64,000 bases of DNA from Aliiroseovarius sediminis (GTDB lineage Bacteria > Pseudomonadota > Alphaproteobacteria > Rhodobacterales > Rhodobacteraceae). Numbering within the stretch: the stretch's first letter is position 1; each line of letters starts with the position of its first letter. The translations under genes and the position numbers were made by a program. The stretch is from NCBI RefSeq assembly GCF_022678485.1, contig NZ_JALBYP010000035.1, positions 310,001-374,000 on the forward strand, in the 5' to 3' direction. The notes beneath the pieces were generated by a model. The model worked only from the letters and a program-made list of their open reading frames with translations. It was not told the origin of the DNA and made no database searches. Shown here piece after piece: positions 18,592 to 27,814 of this stretch.

Positions 18592-19539
18592 CTATTCGAA
18601 TTCCATTTCAGTATAGACCTGGCCCGCATTTTTCGTTGCCAGTTCTTCAAACGTGTCGTGGTGGGCGAAGGGCGACTGATCGACGTAATACGCCTCTTCC
18701 AGCGTGCCGCCTGCGTCCAGCAGCTTAGCAATCTCGCCGCGGAGGTGTTTCAGGTATCCGATCGTGTGCGCCTCGACCTGCGCCATGTTGGTGGGATAAC
18801 CGTGACCGGGGATCACATAGGTCGCGCCAAGGGGCGCGAATGCGGTCTCCCAAGTCTCGATCCAGCAGCTTGTGCAGGTATCCTCGAAAATCGGAGGAAT
18901 GCGGTTGTGGAACGCCATATCGCCCGCAATCATCAGGCCATCTTCTGGCAGCCAGACCTGAATATCGCCGGGGCTGTGGGCGGGCCCAGAATAAAGCACT
19001 TCGATATGCTTTCCACCCATGTCGATGATATGCTTGTCTTCAAAAGTTTGCGTAGGGCCCATCGGTTCGGTCCCCTCCGCATGTTCTTTCGCATAGGTTT
19101 GCATGCCTTCGAAAATCTGCGCCGAGTATTCTTCAAACTCGTGGGCGGCGTCGACATGGGCAAGGATATCAACGCCCTGTTCGATCCAATAGTTGTTGCC
19201 CAGCATCGCGTGCCCCTGCCCGTTTTCATTGATGACAAGCTTGACGGGTTGCTCGGTGATCGCCTTGATTTCGTCGTGCAACGCCTGGGCAAGCTTGTAG
19301 TTGGCACCGGCGTTCACGACCACGACCCCATCACCGGTGACGATGAAGCTGAGATTATTGTTATGGCCGGTGTTTTCGTAGGTCGGCGGGGCGGTTGCGC
19401 CGATGGCTGACCAGATGCCGGGGATGACTTCAACCGGTTTTTCATAAAGCACTGATCCGGGGTATTGGTCTGCGATATTCTCGTCCGCAAGGGCAGGCAT
19501 GGCGATCAAGGTCAGGATGGCTGTGATAGTGCGAAACAT
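18592..19539 (-). CDS. Metallo-beta-lactamase-fold protein with altered metal motif
   Basis: 315 residues with a signal peptide (cleavage near PALA, residue 18). The MBL fold is clear, with the later metal ligands His188 (SGPAHSPGD), Asp207 (AGDMAF) and His246 (VIPGHG). Motif 1, normally HxHxDH, reads NGQGHA at 106-111: Asn, Gln, His and Ala stand where His, His, Asp and His are expected. A Cys pair (CTSC, 222-225) is unusual. Related periplasmic MBL proteins serve sulfur oxidation or quinoprotein systems, but this one may not be a normal zinc hydrolase. Start at 19539 has GGAGG upstream. Confidence 0.8.
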   Translation of the reverse strand: MFRTITAILTLIAMPALADENIADQYPGSVLYEKPVEVIPGIWSAIGATAPPTYENTGHNNNLSFIVTGDGVVVVNAGANYKLAQALHDEIKAITEQPVKLVINENGQGHAMLGNNYWIEQGVDILAHVDAAHEFEEYSAQIFEGMQTYAKEHAEGTEPMGPTQTFEDKHIIDMGGKHIEVLYSGPAHSPGDIQVWLPEDGLMIAGDMAFHNRIPPIFEDTCTSCWIETWETAFAPLGATYVIPGHGYPTNMAQVEAHTIGYLKHLRGEIAKLLDAGGTLEEAYYVDQSPFAHHDTFEELATKNAGQVYTEMEFE

Positions 19540-19572
19540 GGTGTCCTCCGGCAATCTGTTCGGGTCAGATTG

Positions 19573-19588
19573 TCACATTCGAATGTGA
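19573..19588. promoter_or_regulatory. Perfect palindrome, candidate operator
   Basis: TCACATTCGAATGTGA, a 16-base perfect palindrome 34-49 bases before the start of the MBL-fold gene. Size and position suit binding of a dimeric repressor. Confidence 0.5.
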
Positions 19589-19604
19589 TTGGCCAGAGGC
19601 GCGG

Positions 19605-19673
19605 CAGGGGCTCTGCCCCTACGGTCCAATTTGTCAATTGGACCTACCCCGGGATATTTAGAGCCAGAAGAAA
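19605..19673. repeat. Dispersed 3'-end repeat, copy 2
   Basis: Lies between the MBL-fold gene and the rpe stop. On the plus strand: AGGGGC-TCT-GCCCCT (19606-19620), a 9-bp hairpin GGTCCAATT/AATTGGACC (19623-19644), then ACCCCGGGATATTT and AGAGCCAGAAGAAA (19646-19673). As in copy 1 at 6404-6467, the CCAGAAGAAA end faces a gene's stop codon. The middle hairpin differs between copies while its position is kept. Confidence 0.75.
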
Positions 19674-19676
19674 CAG

Positions 19677-20369
19677 TCAGGTGCGCGCGGCTTCAGCGGC
19701 CGCGCGTATGGCGCGGATGTTGTCGCCATAGACCCGTGGGTTGTCGACCGAGCCACCCTTGAAGACTGCGGAACCCGCGACCAGAACATCGGCGCCAGCT
19801 TCTGCGACAAGGGGCGCCGTTTCCGTGGTGACACCACCGTCGATCTGGATGTGGATCGGTCGGTCGCCGATCATCTGGCGCAGGAGCCGGGTCTTAGCGA
19901 CACCGGAATGGATGAATTTCTGCCCGCCGAAACCGGGGTTCACGGTCATGATCAGCACCATATCGACAAGGTCGAGCACATATTCGATGCTGTCCAATGG
20001 CGTGCCGGGGTTTAGGCTGACCCCCGCTTTTACACCTTGCGCTTTGATGGCTTGCAGGGTGCGGTGGATGTGGGGGCCGGCTTCGACATGGGCGGTGATC
20101 ATATCGGCGCCCGCTTCCGCATAGGCTTCGATATAGGGATCCACAGGCGCGATCATCAGGTGCACGTCCATAAAGGTTTTGACGTGCGGGCGAAAGGCTT
20201 TCACCGCGGGGGGACCGAAGGTCAGGTTGGGCACGAAATGGCCGTCCATGACGTCTACATGCACCCAGTCGGCGCCTTGCGCCTCGATCGTCTGAATTTC
20301 CTGACCGAAATTGGCGAAATCGGCAGAAAGGATTGAGGGGGCGATCTTGATTGAGCGGTCAAAGGACAT
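19677..20369 (-). CDS. rpe: Ribulose-phosphate 3-epimerase
   Basis: Interconverts ribulose-5-phosphate and xylulose-5-phosphate in the pentose phosphate or Calvin pathway. 230 residues, TIM barrel: [10 protein letters not shown] at the start, [17 protein letters not shown] with metal-binding His and Asp, [12 protein letters not shown] and the phosphate site IQIDGGV / VAGSAVF. Start at 20369 has GGAGG upstream. It lies 82 bases after rppH on the same strand. The dispersed repeat follows its stop. Confidence 0.96.
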   Translation of the reverse strand: MSFDRSIKIAPSILSADFANFGQEIQTIEAQGADWVHVDVMDGHFVPNLTFGPPAVKAFRPHVKTFMDVHLMIAPVDPYIEAYAEAGADMITAHVEAGPHIHRTLQAIKAQGVKAGVSLNPGTPLDSIEYVLDLVDMVLIMTVNPGFGGQKFIHSGVAKTRLLRQMIGDRPIHIQIDGGVTTETAPLVAEAGADVLVAGSAVFKGGSVDNPRVYGDNIRAIRAAAEAART

Positions 20370-20451
20370 AAGCGGGCCTCCGGCTGGTGTTTCTGATGCG
20401 GTTATAGCGGGATTTCCGAAGTTGCGAAGGGCGAAAGCGCAGTTGCGCGCG

Positions 20452-20946
20452 TTAAAGGTGCGGGCGGAACCCGGCCAGCACCTTGGCATAGATGTCGCGC
20501 TTGAAGGGGACGATGCTCGCGACAACCTCGTCTGGGTCCATCCACGCCCATCTGCTGAATTCCGGGTGTTCTGTCTGGATGTTCACATCACTGTCCATCC
20601 CCAAAAACCGCAGAAGGAACCACCGCTGTTTCTGGCCGCGGAACTGTCCTTTCCAGATGCGCGGCACGATCTCGTGCGGCAGGTCATAGGGCAACCAATC
20701 GGGCAGTTCAGCTTCGATCTGCACCAGATCCTGGGTCACGCCGGTTTCTTCCCACAATTCGCGCAGCGCCGCATCGCGCGGGTCTTCGTCTTGGTCCACA
20801 CCGCCCTGCGGCATTTGCCAAGCGGTTTTTATGCCGAGTTTTGGCGCGTCCAGCCGTTGGCCAACGAACAGTTTGCCATCGCGATTGGCCAACATGATCC
20901 CGACACAGGGGCGATAGGGCAGCTTGGCGATGTCGTCTTGTGTCAT
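20452..20946 (-). CDS. rppH: RNA pyrophosphohydrolase (Nudix)
   Basis: Removes pyrophosphate from 5'-triphosphate mRNA ends, starting RNase E decay; alphaproteobacterial members also cleave diadenosine polyphosphates. 164 residues. The Nudix box runs [23 protein letters not shown] from about residue 47, and the start motif [11 protein letters not shown] is typical. The gene is last in the rsfS-to-rppH block, separated from ctpA by 84 bases containing a hairpin. Confidence 0.93.
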   Translation of the reverse strand: MTQDDIAKLPYRPCVGIMLANRDGKLFVGQRLDAPKLGIKTAWQMPQGGVDQDEDPRDAALRELWEETGVTQDLVQIEAELPDWLPYDLPHEIVPRIWKGQFRGQKQRWFLLRFLGMDSDVNIQTEHPEFSRWAWMDPDEVVASIVPFKRDIYAKVLAGFRPHL

Positions 20947-20985
20947 GTGGGCCTCGTTTCACACAGAGTATGCAGCAGGAATACG

Positions 20986-21013
20986 AAAGGGCCACCGATT
21001 TGGCGGCCCCTTG
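20986..21013 (-). terminator. Imperfect hairpin after ctpA
   Basis: Minus strand AAGGGGCCGCC pairs imperfectly with GGTGGCCCTT around a short loop, followed by TCGTATT. It is 18 bases after the ctpA stop and may attenuate read-through into rppH. Confidence 0.4.
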
Positions 21014-21030
21014 CCTGTTGTCGCGGGCGC

Positions 21031-22365
21031 CTATTGTGCCAGCGCAATGGTGGACAGGCCCTTGATCAAATCAACGGCGTAGGACAGCTGGAAGTCTTCG
21101 TCGCGCAGTTTGGCGGCTTCTTCGGCGGCCTCGCGTTCTTCTTCGATCTGGCGTTGTTCGTCTTCGCTCAGGCTGTCATTGTTCAACCGTCCGCGCAGGT
21201 CGGCTTCGGACCGTTGGCGGTGGTTCTCATCCTCTTCGTTTTCGGCGGTCGGTACGCGGGGGGGTTGTTCAACCACAATGTCCGGCGACACACCCAACGC
21301 CTGGATCGAACGACCTGACGGCGTATAATACCGGGCCGTCGTCAGGCGCATCGCCCCTTCCGAGGCAAGCGGCATGACGGTTTGCACCGACCCTTTGCCA
21401 AAGCTTTTGGTGCCGACAACGATGGCGCGGTGGTGGTCTTGCAAGGCGCCCGCCACGATTTCCGACGCTGAGGCCGAGCCACCGTTGATCAGAACGACCA
21501 TCGGTTTGCCGTCCGCCAGATCACCGGCTTCAGCGTTCACTCGGTCGCTTTCGGCCGGGTTGCGACCTCGGGTCGATACGATCTCGCCTGATTCCAGAAA
21601 CGCGTCGGATACTTCAATCGCTTGGTTCAGAAGGCCGCCGGGGTTGTTGCGCAGATCCAGCACGATGCCTTCGACGTTTTCCATGCCGCCCAACGCTTCG
21701 ACCTCGCGGGCCAGGCCTTCTGACATGTTGGCAAACGTCTGATCGTTGAACGTCGTCACGCGCAGGACGATGGTTTCGCCCACTGTACGCGCGGTGGCGG
21801 CGGTCAGTTTGATCGTGTCCCGGATGATCGATACGTCGAACGGTTCGTCGACGCCTTCACGCACAACGGTGATGATGATCTCGGACCCGACCGGACCGCG
21901 TAGCATGTTGACCGCCGCATCCAGCGTCAGGCCCATCAGGGCTTCGCCGTCCACATGCGTGATGTAGTCACCCGCTTCCACTCCCGCCTCGTCTGCCGGA
22001 GTGCCGTCCATCGGCGATACGACACGCACGAAGCCTTCTTCCTGTGTCACCTCGATCCCCAGACCACCGAACGATCCACGCGTCTGCACGCGCATATCAG
22101 CAGCATCCTTGGGCGACAGATAGCTGGAATGTGGATCAAGCGAGGTCAGCATCCCGTCAATCGCCGCCTCGATCAGGTCTTCTGCACCAACCTCTTCAAC
22201 ATATTGCGCGCGGATACGTTCGAAGATGTCACCGAACAGGTCCAACTGTTCGTAAACGGTTGTATTCTTGGCGGCATCCTGCGCAAGAAGCGGACCTGCC
22301 ACTTGGGTGGTCAACACCGCGCCTGCCAGAGTGCCACCAAGGGCAGCCATTACAAATTTCTTCAT
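21031..22365 (-). CDS. ctpA: C-terminal processing peptidase, S41 family
   Basis: Periplasmic Ser-Lys protease of 444 residues. A signal peptide or N-anchor (MKKFVMAALGGTLAGAVL...) is followed by a PDZ domain (about residues 95-170) and the S41 core with GGSASASEIVAGAL (nucleophile Ser near 299) and GTKSFGKGSVQT (Lys near 324). A charged Glu/Arg-rich tail follows (about residues 380-425). The ATG start shares one base with the envC stop (TGATG). EnvC-like activators and Ctp proteases both act on peptidoglycan turnover, so the coupling makes sense. Confidence 0.94.
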   Translation of the reverse strand: MKKFVMAALGGTLAGAVLTTQVAGPLLAQDAAKNTTVYEQLDLFGDIFERIRAQYVEEVGAEDLIEAAIDGMLTSLDPHSSYLSPKDAADMRVQTRGSFGGLGIEVTQEEGFVRVVSPMDGTPADEAGVEAGDYITHVDGEALMGLTLDAAVNMLRGPVGSEIIITVVREGVDEPFDVSIIRDTIKLTAATARTVGETIVLRVTTFNDQTFANMSEGLAREVEALGGMENVEGIVLDLRNNPGGLLNQAIEVSDAFLESGEIVSTRGRNPAESDRVNAEAGDLADGKPMVVLINGGSASASEIVAGALQDHHRAIVVGTKSFGKGSVQTVMPLASEGAMRLTTARYYTPSGRSIQALGVSPDIVVEQPPRVPTAENEEDENHRQRSEADLRGRLNNDSLSEDEQRQIEEEREAAEEAAKLRDEDFQLSYAVDLIKGLSTIALAQ

Positions 22366-23531
22366 CAATCTCTATCCTTGCCTGCCGCAAACCAGTCGCT
22401 GGGGTCCACGGGCGTTCCGTTCTTTCTTAGCTCTATATAAAGCGTTTCTGACGCTTCTGCGCCAGTTCCTTGCTCCGCTGCGATCAAAAACGCTTGATCG
22501 TCACTGATTTCCACCCCGCCCATCAGGCCCAGTGGCGCGCCTTGTGGCAGCACTTCACCGACCTCACCGTACAGCTGGCCCAACCCCGCAAGCACCATAA
22601 GATAGCCGTCATCCGGTTCAATCACCGCAACATTGCCGTAATCCAGCAGCGGGCCAAGATAGCGGATCGTGGCGGGCCAAGGCGTCGTGACGATGGCCAA
22701 GGGTCGGGTTGCCACCACGAAACCCGGGCGGCGCACACCGGCGGCGTCTTCTTCTTCAAAGCGGCGGATGATTTGGCCCAGAACAGGCATTGCCAGCCGC
22801 CCCTTGACACTAGCAAACCGTTGAGAGGCCGCCGCCCCGGCTGAGGGCACGGGTTCGGACATCAGCGCATCGGCAAACCCGGCAAGCGTATCCGCACTGT
22901 CGATCAGTGTCTGCATCCGCGCCTTGTCCGCCACGAAACGGCGCGGCAATTCGGTGCGGCGTGCGATCGAAAGGCTAAGTTCGAAGCGGGCATCCTGCGC
23001 GCCTTCCAACCCGGCTTTCAGGGTCTGAACTGCGTCTTCCTGCACGGTGCGCAGGGCTTGCAGCTCTGCCAACCCGTTGCGCAGCGCAGTGGCCTTGGCT
23101 TGCAGGGCGGGCGCCACATCGGACAGGATCATGCCCGACCTAGCGGTGCCCACTGGGCCGGCAGGATGGATCAAAAGCGCAGGTTCGGGCGCACGCTCGA
23201 TGCTTTGCAACACACCCAGAAGCTGAGATAAACGCCCACTTTCTGCGTCCAGCGCGCCTTGGATCGTTGCTTCGCGCTGGCTCGCGCGGCGCAAGCTGTC
23301 GCGCAGGGCTGCCAGGCCTTCTTCGTAGGCTTGAACGGTTTGCGTCAGAGCGGCGATGCGGTCGCGGGATTTCTGCGCCTCGGTCAGGGCTTGTGTGGCG
23401 TCGTCAAGAGCCGTAATCGCGGCGCGGGCCGCCTCGGCGGGGGCGTCGGACTGCGCGCGCACCGCTGCCCCCGGCGCCAGCCCCAGGCACAGCCCTGCCG
23501 CCAGCAGGGACAAAAGGCGTCCGCCGCGCAT
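22365..23531 (-). CDS. EnvC-like murein hydrolase activator
   Basis: 388 residues. Signal peptide (cut after VRAQ, about residue 27), two coiled-coil stretches (roughly 30-110 and 140-200) and a C-terminal LytM/M23 domain. The domain keeps DYGNVAVIEPDDGYLMVLAGL and LYIELRKNGTPVDPSDW, but the zinc-binding His positions are replaced (ELR instead of HFE/HxH), as in EnvC and NlpD, which activate amidases instead of cutting. Coupled by one-base overlaps to gpmI upstream and ctpA downstream. Confidence 0.88.
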   Translation of the reverse strand: MRGGRLLSLLAAGLCLGLAPGAAVRAQSDAPAEAARAAITALDDATQALTEAQKSRDRIAALTQTVQAYEEGLAALRDSLRRASQREATIQGALDAESGRLSQLLGVLQSIERAPEPALLIHPAGPVGTARSGMILSDVAPALQAKATALRNGLAELQALRTVQEDAVQTLKAGLEGAQDARFELSLSIARRTELPRRFVADKARMQTLIDSADTLAGFADALMSEPVPSAGAAASQRFASVKGRLAMPVLGQIIRRFEEEDAAGVRRPGFVVATRPLAIVTTPWPATIRYLGPLLDYGNVAVIEPDDGYLMVLAGLGQLYGEVGEVLPQGAPLGLMGGVEISDDQAFLIAAEQGTGAEASETLYIELRKNGTPVDPSDWFAAGKDRD

Positions 23532-25051
23532 CACCGGCGGATCAGGCTTTCGCCGGTCATTTCTGCGGGCTGTTCCATTCCCATCAACTCCAGCAGGGTC
23601 GGGGCAAGATCGGCCAGACGACCATGGGCCAGTGTGGCCCCATCGGGGCCGCCGAACATGATCACCGGTACCGGGTTAGTCGTATGCGCGGTGTGGGGGC
23701 CGTTGGTGTCTTCGTCCCACATGGTTTCGCAGTTGCCGTGATCGGCGGTCACGATCATCGCGCCACCGACATCTTTCAGCGCGGCAATCACCTGCCCCAA
23801 ACCTGCATCTACCGCCTCGCAAGCGGCGATTGCGGCGTCCAGATCGCCGGTATGTCCGACCATATCGGGGTTGGCATAATTGGTGACGATCAGATCGAAC
23901 TGATCACGGATTGCCCCAACGAAATGCTCGGTAACTTCGGGGGCCGACATTTCAGGCTGCAAGTCATAGGTCGCGACCTTGGGGCTGGCGGCCATGTAAC
24001 GAATTTCACCCTCGACCGGTTCCTCTTTCCCGCCATTCAGGAAGAACGTGACATGGGGGTATTTCTCGGTCTCGGCGGTGTGAAACTGGGTCTTGCCGTG
24101 TTTGGCGACCCATTCTGCCAGCGTATTCACGATGTCGCGCTTGGGAAAACAGGTCGTCATATAGGCGTTGTGGGCGTCGGAGTATTCCACCATACCCAGT
24201 AAGCCGGCCAAGGCAGGGCGGGGGCCGGTATCGAACGCATCAAACCCCGGCTCGCCGATGGCGCGCAGGATTTCACGGGCGCGGTCGGCGCGGAAGTTGA
24301 CGAAAAACAAACCGTCACCGTCTTTCATTGCATTGTAGCCTTCGATCACCACCGGCTCTACAAACTCGTCCGTTATGCCTTTGTCATAAGATGTTGCAAG
24401 AGCCGCATCGGGCGAGCCTGCCGCAGCCCCCTTCCCCGCGACCATCGCGTCATAGGCACGGCTGACACGATCCCACCGGTTGTCGCGATCCATCGCAAAG
24501 TACCGCCCGGAAACCGTGACGATATTTGCCCCGTCCGGCAGGTCTGCCGCAAAGGTGGCAAGTTGTTCGCGACCGGATTGCGGCGGCACATCGCGCCCAT
24601 CGGTGATGACATGAACCGCAACGTTCAGCCCGGCATCTGTCAGCGCCTTTGCCGCAGCGACCAAATGATCTTGATGACTGTGCACGCCGCCAGGGCTGAC
24701 AAGCCCTGCGATATGGGCGGTGCCGCCAGTGGCTTTTACCTTGGCGGCAAAGTCCAGCAGCGCCGCGTTCTGAAAAAACGAACCATCCTCGATCGCCAGA
24801 TCTATCTGGCCCAAACTCATCGCCACCACGCGACCTGCACCAATATTCGTGTGCCCCACTTCCGAATTGCCCATCTGCCCCGTCGGCAGCCCCACATCGG
24901 GGCCGTGGGTAATCAGGGTGTTGTGGGGGCAATTGGCCATGAGCCAGTCGAAATTCGGCGTATCTGCCAAGGCGGGCGCGTTATACTCGCGCGTCTCGCG
25001 AAGCCCCCAACCATCAAGAATGCACAGGACGACGGGCTTGGGCGTGGTCAT
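23531..25051 (-). CDS. gpmI: 2,3-bisphosphoglycerate-independent phosphoglycerate mutase
   Basis: Interconverts 3- and 2-phosphoglycerate using two Mn ions. 506 residues, alkaline-phosphatase superfamily: LCILDGWG near residue 9, the phosphoserine in GQMGNSEVGH (Ser63), ITDGRDVPP in the insert, and the metal ligands in TADHGNCE with a closing HTTNPVPV. Start at 25051 with AAGGAG upstream. It lies within the rsfS-rlmH-gpmI-envC-ctpA order conserved in Rhodobacteraceae. Confidence 0.96.
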   Translation of the reverse strand: MTTPKPVVLCILDGWGLRETREYNAPALADTPNFDWLMANCPHNTLITHGPDVGLPTGQMGNSEVGHTNIGAGRVVAMSLGQIDLAIEDGSFFQNAALLDFAAKVKATGGTAHIAGLVSPGGVHSHQDHLVAAAKALTDAGLNVAVHVITDGRDVPPQSGREQLATFAADLPDGANIVTVSGRYFAMDRDNRWDRVSRAYDAMVAGKGAAAGSPDAALATSYDKGITDEFVEPVVIEGYNAMKDGDGLFFVNFRADRAREILRAIGEPGFDAFDTGPRPALAGLLGMVEYSDAHNAYMTTCFPKRDIVNTLAEWVAKHGKTQFHTAETEKYPHVTFFLNGGKEEPVEGEIRYMAASPKVATYDLQPEMSAPEVTEHFVGAIRDQFDLIVTNYANPDMVGHTGDLDAAIAACEAVDAGLGQVIAALKDVGGAMIVTADHGNCETMWDEDTNGPHTAHTTNPVPVIMFGGPDGATLAHGRLADLAPTLLELMGMEQPAEMTGESLIRR

Positions 25052-25132
25052 TTTCAAGGCTCCTTGGTCTGCTCGATCCCTGTCTATTGCGCGAAATGAC
25101 CGGACGCAAGACAAGCACCGTCGTGGTCGCGG

Positions 25133-25603
25133 TCACACGCGGTGATAGGGGCTTCCGGCAAGGATCGAGGCCGCGCGGTAAAGCTGTTCGGCCAGCATCA
25201 CGCGCACCAACATATGCGGCCACACCATTTTGCCAAAGGACAGGCTGGTATCAGCCTGCGCGCGCAGGGCCGGATCAATCCCGTCCGCACCGCCGATAAC
25301 AAAGGCCACATCACTACGCCCCTCGTCCCGCCAGCGCGCCATAAGGGTCGCAAAGTCAGGCGAAGACAACATCTTGCCGCGTTCATCCAACGTGCAGATC
25401 AGCGCGCCCTTGGGGATGGCGCGGGACAACAGGGGGGCTTCGGCGCTCATGCCGCCACCCTTCTTATCCTCAACCTCGTGAATTTGTGCAGGCCCAAGGG
25501 CCAGAGCACGGCCTGTGCGGTCAAACCGGGTCAGATAGTCGTCAATCAACGAACGCTCTGGGCCACCTCGCAAGCGGCCCACTGCGCAAATCTGCACCCT
25601 CAT
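25133..25603 (-). CDS. rlmH: 23S rRNA (pseudouridine1915-N3)-methyltransferase
   Basis: SPOUT-class methyltransferase acting on helix 69 of the assembled ribosome. 156 residues, the standard length. The SAM-knot motifs are FVIGGADGID and LSFGKMVWPHMLVRVMLAEQ, and the C-terminus SPYHRV is the usual ending. The ATG at 25603 (MRVQICAVG) is chosen over a longer open frame reaching 25705. It follows rsfS by 19 bases, a pairing seen in many bacteria. Confidence 0.96.
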   Translation of the reverse strand: MRVQICAVGRLRGGPERSLIDDYLTRFDRTGRALALGPAQIHEVEDKKGGGMSAEAPLLSRAIPKGALICTLDERGKMLSSPDFATLMARWRDEGRSDVAFVIGGADGIDPALRAQADTSLSFGKMVWPHMLVRVMLAEQLYRAASILAGSPYHRV

Positions 25604-25622
25604 TGCGGCGCGACCCTGAAGA

Positions 25623-25988
25623 TCAGCTTGGCACGCCGGCGGTGCCGGGCTCTGCCCACATCTTTTCAAGCTGATAGAACTCGCGCACTTCCGGGCGGAA
25701 CACATGAACGATCACGTCGCCTGTGTCGATCAGAACCCAATCGCCCTGATCTTTGCCTTCGATCTTAGAAAAGACACCCATTTCCTGCTTGAGCTTCTCG
25801 GTCAGCTTTTCCGAGATGGCGGCGACCTGGCGCGTCGAGCGACCAGAACACACCACCATGTGATCGGCCATCTCAGACTTGCCACGCAAGTCAATGATCA
25901 CCACATCCTCGGCTTTGTCATCTTCAAGTGAACTTAGGACCAGCGACAGAATATCGTCGCTGACGTTTCTCTGAGGGGCCGCTGTCAT
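25623..25988 (-). CDS. rsfS: Ribosome silencing factor
   Basis: 121 residues. Binds uL14 on the large subunit and blocks subunit joining in starvation. The RsfS/Iojap core is visible: DDKAEDVVIIDLRGKSEMADH, VVCSGRSTRQVAAI, GDWVLIDTGDVIVHVF and REFYQLEKMW. AGGGAG lies before the start. First gene of the minus-strand unit reaching to ctpA or rppH; the promoter should lie in the 176 bases before it. Confidence 0.96.
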   Translation of the reverse strand: MTAAPQRNVSDDILSLVLSSLEDDKAEDVVIIDLRGKSEMADHMVVCSGRSTRQVAAISEKLTEKLKQEMGVFSKIEGKDQGDWVLIDTGDVIVHVFRPEVREFYQLEKMWAEPGTAGVPS

Positions 25989-26164
25989 TGCGGAACTCCC
26001 TGCAGTCGCATCATCTGCGACCTCTGATTGCGGAGACAGGACATTGTCCTCCTATCGATACGCGCCAATCCGCCCCGGCGCTGGGCACACCTAAATGCTA
26101 GCATCACATGGGACTGATCTCAACATTCGTCAAGCAGTCGGGATGGATTGCGAACGCAAAAGCG

Positions 26165-27580
26165 TCACTCCGGCGGTTTCTGTCCGGACTCGGCCCCGAC
26201 CTCGTCCTCCTCAAGCAGCCGCACTTCGCGTTGCGGGAAGGGGTGCGTAATGTTGTTTTCCTTGAACGCATCCCACAACGCCAGATAGACATTGCCTCGG
26301 ATATTGGTCAGCCCGCCGGTTGGATCGTCGATCCAGAACCGAAGGATATAATCGACCGAGTTATCACCAAAGCCGACAACGTGACAAACCGGCGGGCGGA
26401 AGCTTAGAACCCGCGGCACTTGGCTGGCGGCGGCGATCGCGACTTTGCGCACCTTATGCGGGTCATCGCCGTAAGCCGTGCCAAAATAGATATCCAGCCG
26501 CACGAAGGCGTTGGTATGCGACCAGTTGACCACTTGCCCGGTGATCAGATCCTCGTTCGGGATCAGGTATTCCCGCCCGTCCCGCGTCACGACCGAGACA
26601 TAGCGCGCACCCAGTTGTTGTATCCAGCCAAACGTCTCGCCAAGACTGATGACATCGCCGGGTTTGATGGATTTATCCAGCAGAATGATGATGCCCGACA
26701 CAAGGTTCGACACCACCTTTTGCAGACCGAAACCAAGACCCAAACCAATAGCGCCGGACAAGAAGGCCAGACCAGTCAGATCAACCCCGATGACCTTCAA
26801 ACCAAGGAAAAACGCCGCGCCATAGGCCAGAAGCTGAATGAACTTGACCGTCAGAACCTGCATCGACGGCGAGATATCGTCGTTGTTGCGCACCCTATCG
26901 GACGACGCCTGACTGAATATCCGCGCCACCGCAAACAGGGCCGCCGTGACCGCCACGGCGCTGATCACATCCAAAAGCGAGATACGGAAGTTACCCGCCG
27001 AAATGGCGATATTATCCAGAACCTCGGCAATTTCGTCAGTGACACCTAGGTAATAGATCGTGACATAGATCCACAGAGCCCACTTTGTCGCCCGCCGCAA
27101 CACGCGGTTTTCCACGACAACTGACGCCAGCCCGACCAGCACCCAAGCGGTCGCCAGCGTGCCAATCGCGGCAATCAGATATGATCGCGACGGCCATGTG
27201 ACCTCGCGCATGAAAGACACGACCAGCCAGGACAGCAGGACAAACAGGATCATCGGGATTCGGCGGCGGGTGTGTACACCGAGCCGCAACCGACGTTTGG
27301 ACCAGCCTTCGCGGGTGCGCAGCCATTTTTCCATGCGGGCGGCCAGCATCTTACCAACAATCCACGAAACGACAGCCAACGCTGCAATGATCGCAACTTG
27401 ATACAACCGCCACGTTTGGCCCAAGCTTACGACGAAGTCTGCTGCATCGTTCCAAAGGGGAATCAGTTGATCACGCAAACTACCAAGGGTGTCGCTTGCA
27501 ATGTCAGGCAAGTTATCGGTCCCAGAACTGGTGTCACTGGGGGGCGAGGCGTCGGGATGCGGTGAAGGCGTTGGCTCCAT
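26165..27580 (-). CDS. MscS-family mechanosensitive channel
   Basis: 471 residues. A Pro/Ser-rich N-terminus, five or six hydrophobic helices, then the pore-lining and beta-domain signature GAIGLGLGFGLQKVVSNLVSG followed by LLDKSIKPGDVISLGETFGW. The cytoplasmic alpha/beta domain covers about residues 345-450. It is larger than E. coli MscS because of extra N-terminal helices. Probably releases solutes on osmotic downshock. The start at 27580 has a weak AAAAG site; the frame is open to 27748 but the extra part looks non-coding. Divergent from leuC. Confidence 0.88.
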   Translation of the reverse strand: MEPTPSPHPDASPPSDTSSGTDNLPDIASDTLGSLRDQLIPLWNDAADFVVSLGQTWRLYQVAIIAALAVVSWIVGKMLAARMEKWLRTREGWSKRRLRLGVHTRRRIPMILFVLLSWLVVSFMREVTWPSRSYLIAAIGTLATAWVLVGLASVVVENRVLRRATKWALWIYVTIYYLGVTDEIAEVLDNIAISAGNFRISLLDVISAVAVTAALFAVARIFSQASSDRVRNNDDISPSMQVLTVKFIQLLAYGAAFFLGLKVIGVDLTGLAFLSGAIGLGLGFGLQKVVSNLVSGIIILLDKSIKPGDVISLGETFGWIQQLGARYVSVVTRDGREYLIPNEDLITGQVVNWSHTNAFVRLDIYFGTAYGDDPHKVRKVAIAAASQVPRVLSFRPPVCHVVGFGDNSVDYILRFWIDDPTGGLTNIRGNVYLALWDAFKENNITHPFPQREVRLLEEDEVGAESGQKPPE

Positions 27581-27814
27581 CTGTTGACTTTTACACGCAG
27601 GCCACGCGCCGTCTAGAGGCCCACGCGTACCCTTGCCCCAACCCACGCAAACAGGTATCCACTGCGCATGACTCGGGTTTTCGATATGGATGATCGCGCG
27701 CGCCTGCCTTGGCGATTTTTCGGTGCGGCGCGTACTGTGCAGGCCCACCTGTAAGGTGGCGCCCCCAACCTATTGCAACCTGACACCCATCCACGCCCAT
27801 CCACGGAGAGCGAT

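Noticed and set aside
20311-21318. 335-codon frame across rpe, rppH and ctpA antisense
   Set aside because: It spans three real genes on the other strand and shows no motif.
22365-23531. EnvC-like protein as an active M23 peptidase
   Set aside because: The zinc-binding His residues of the LytM domain are replaced, so it is read as a non-catalytic activator.
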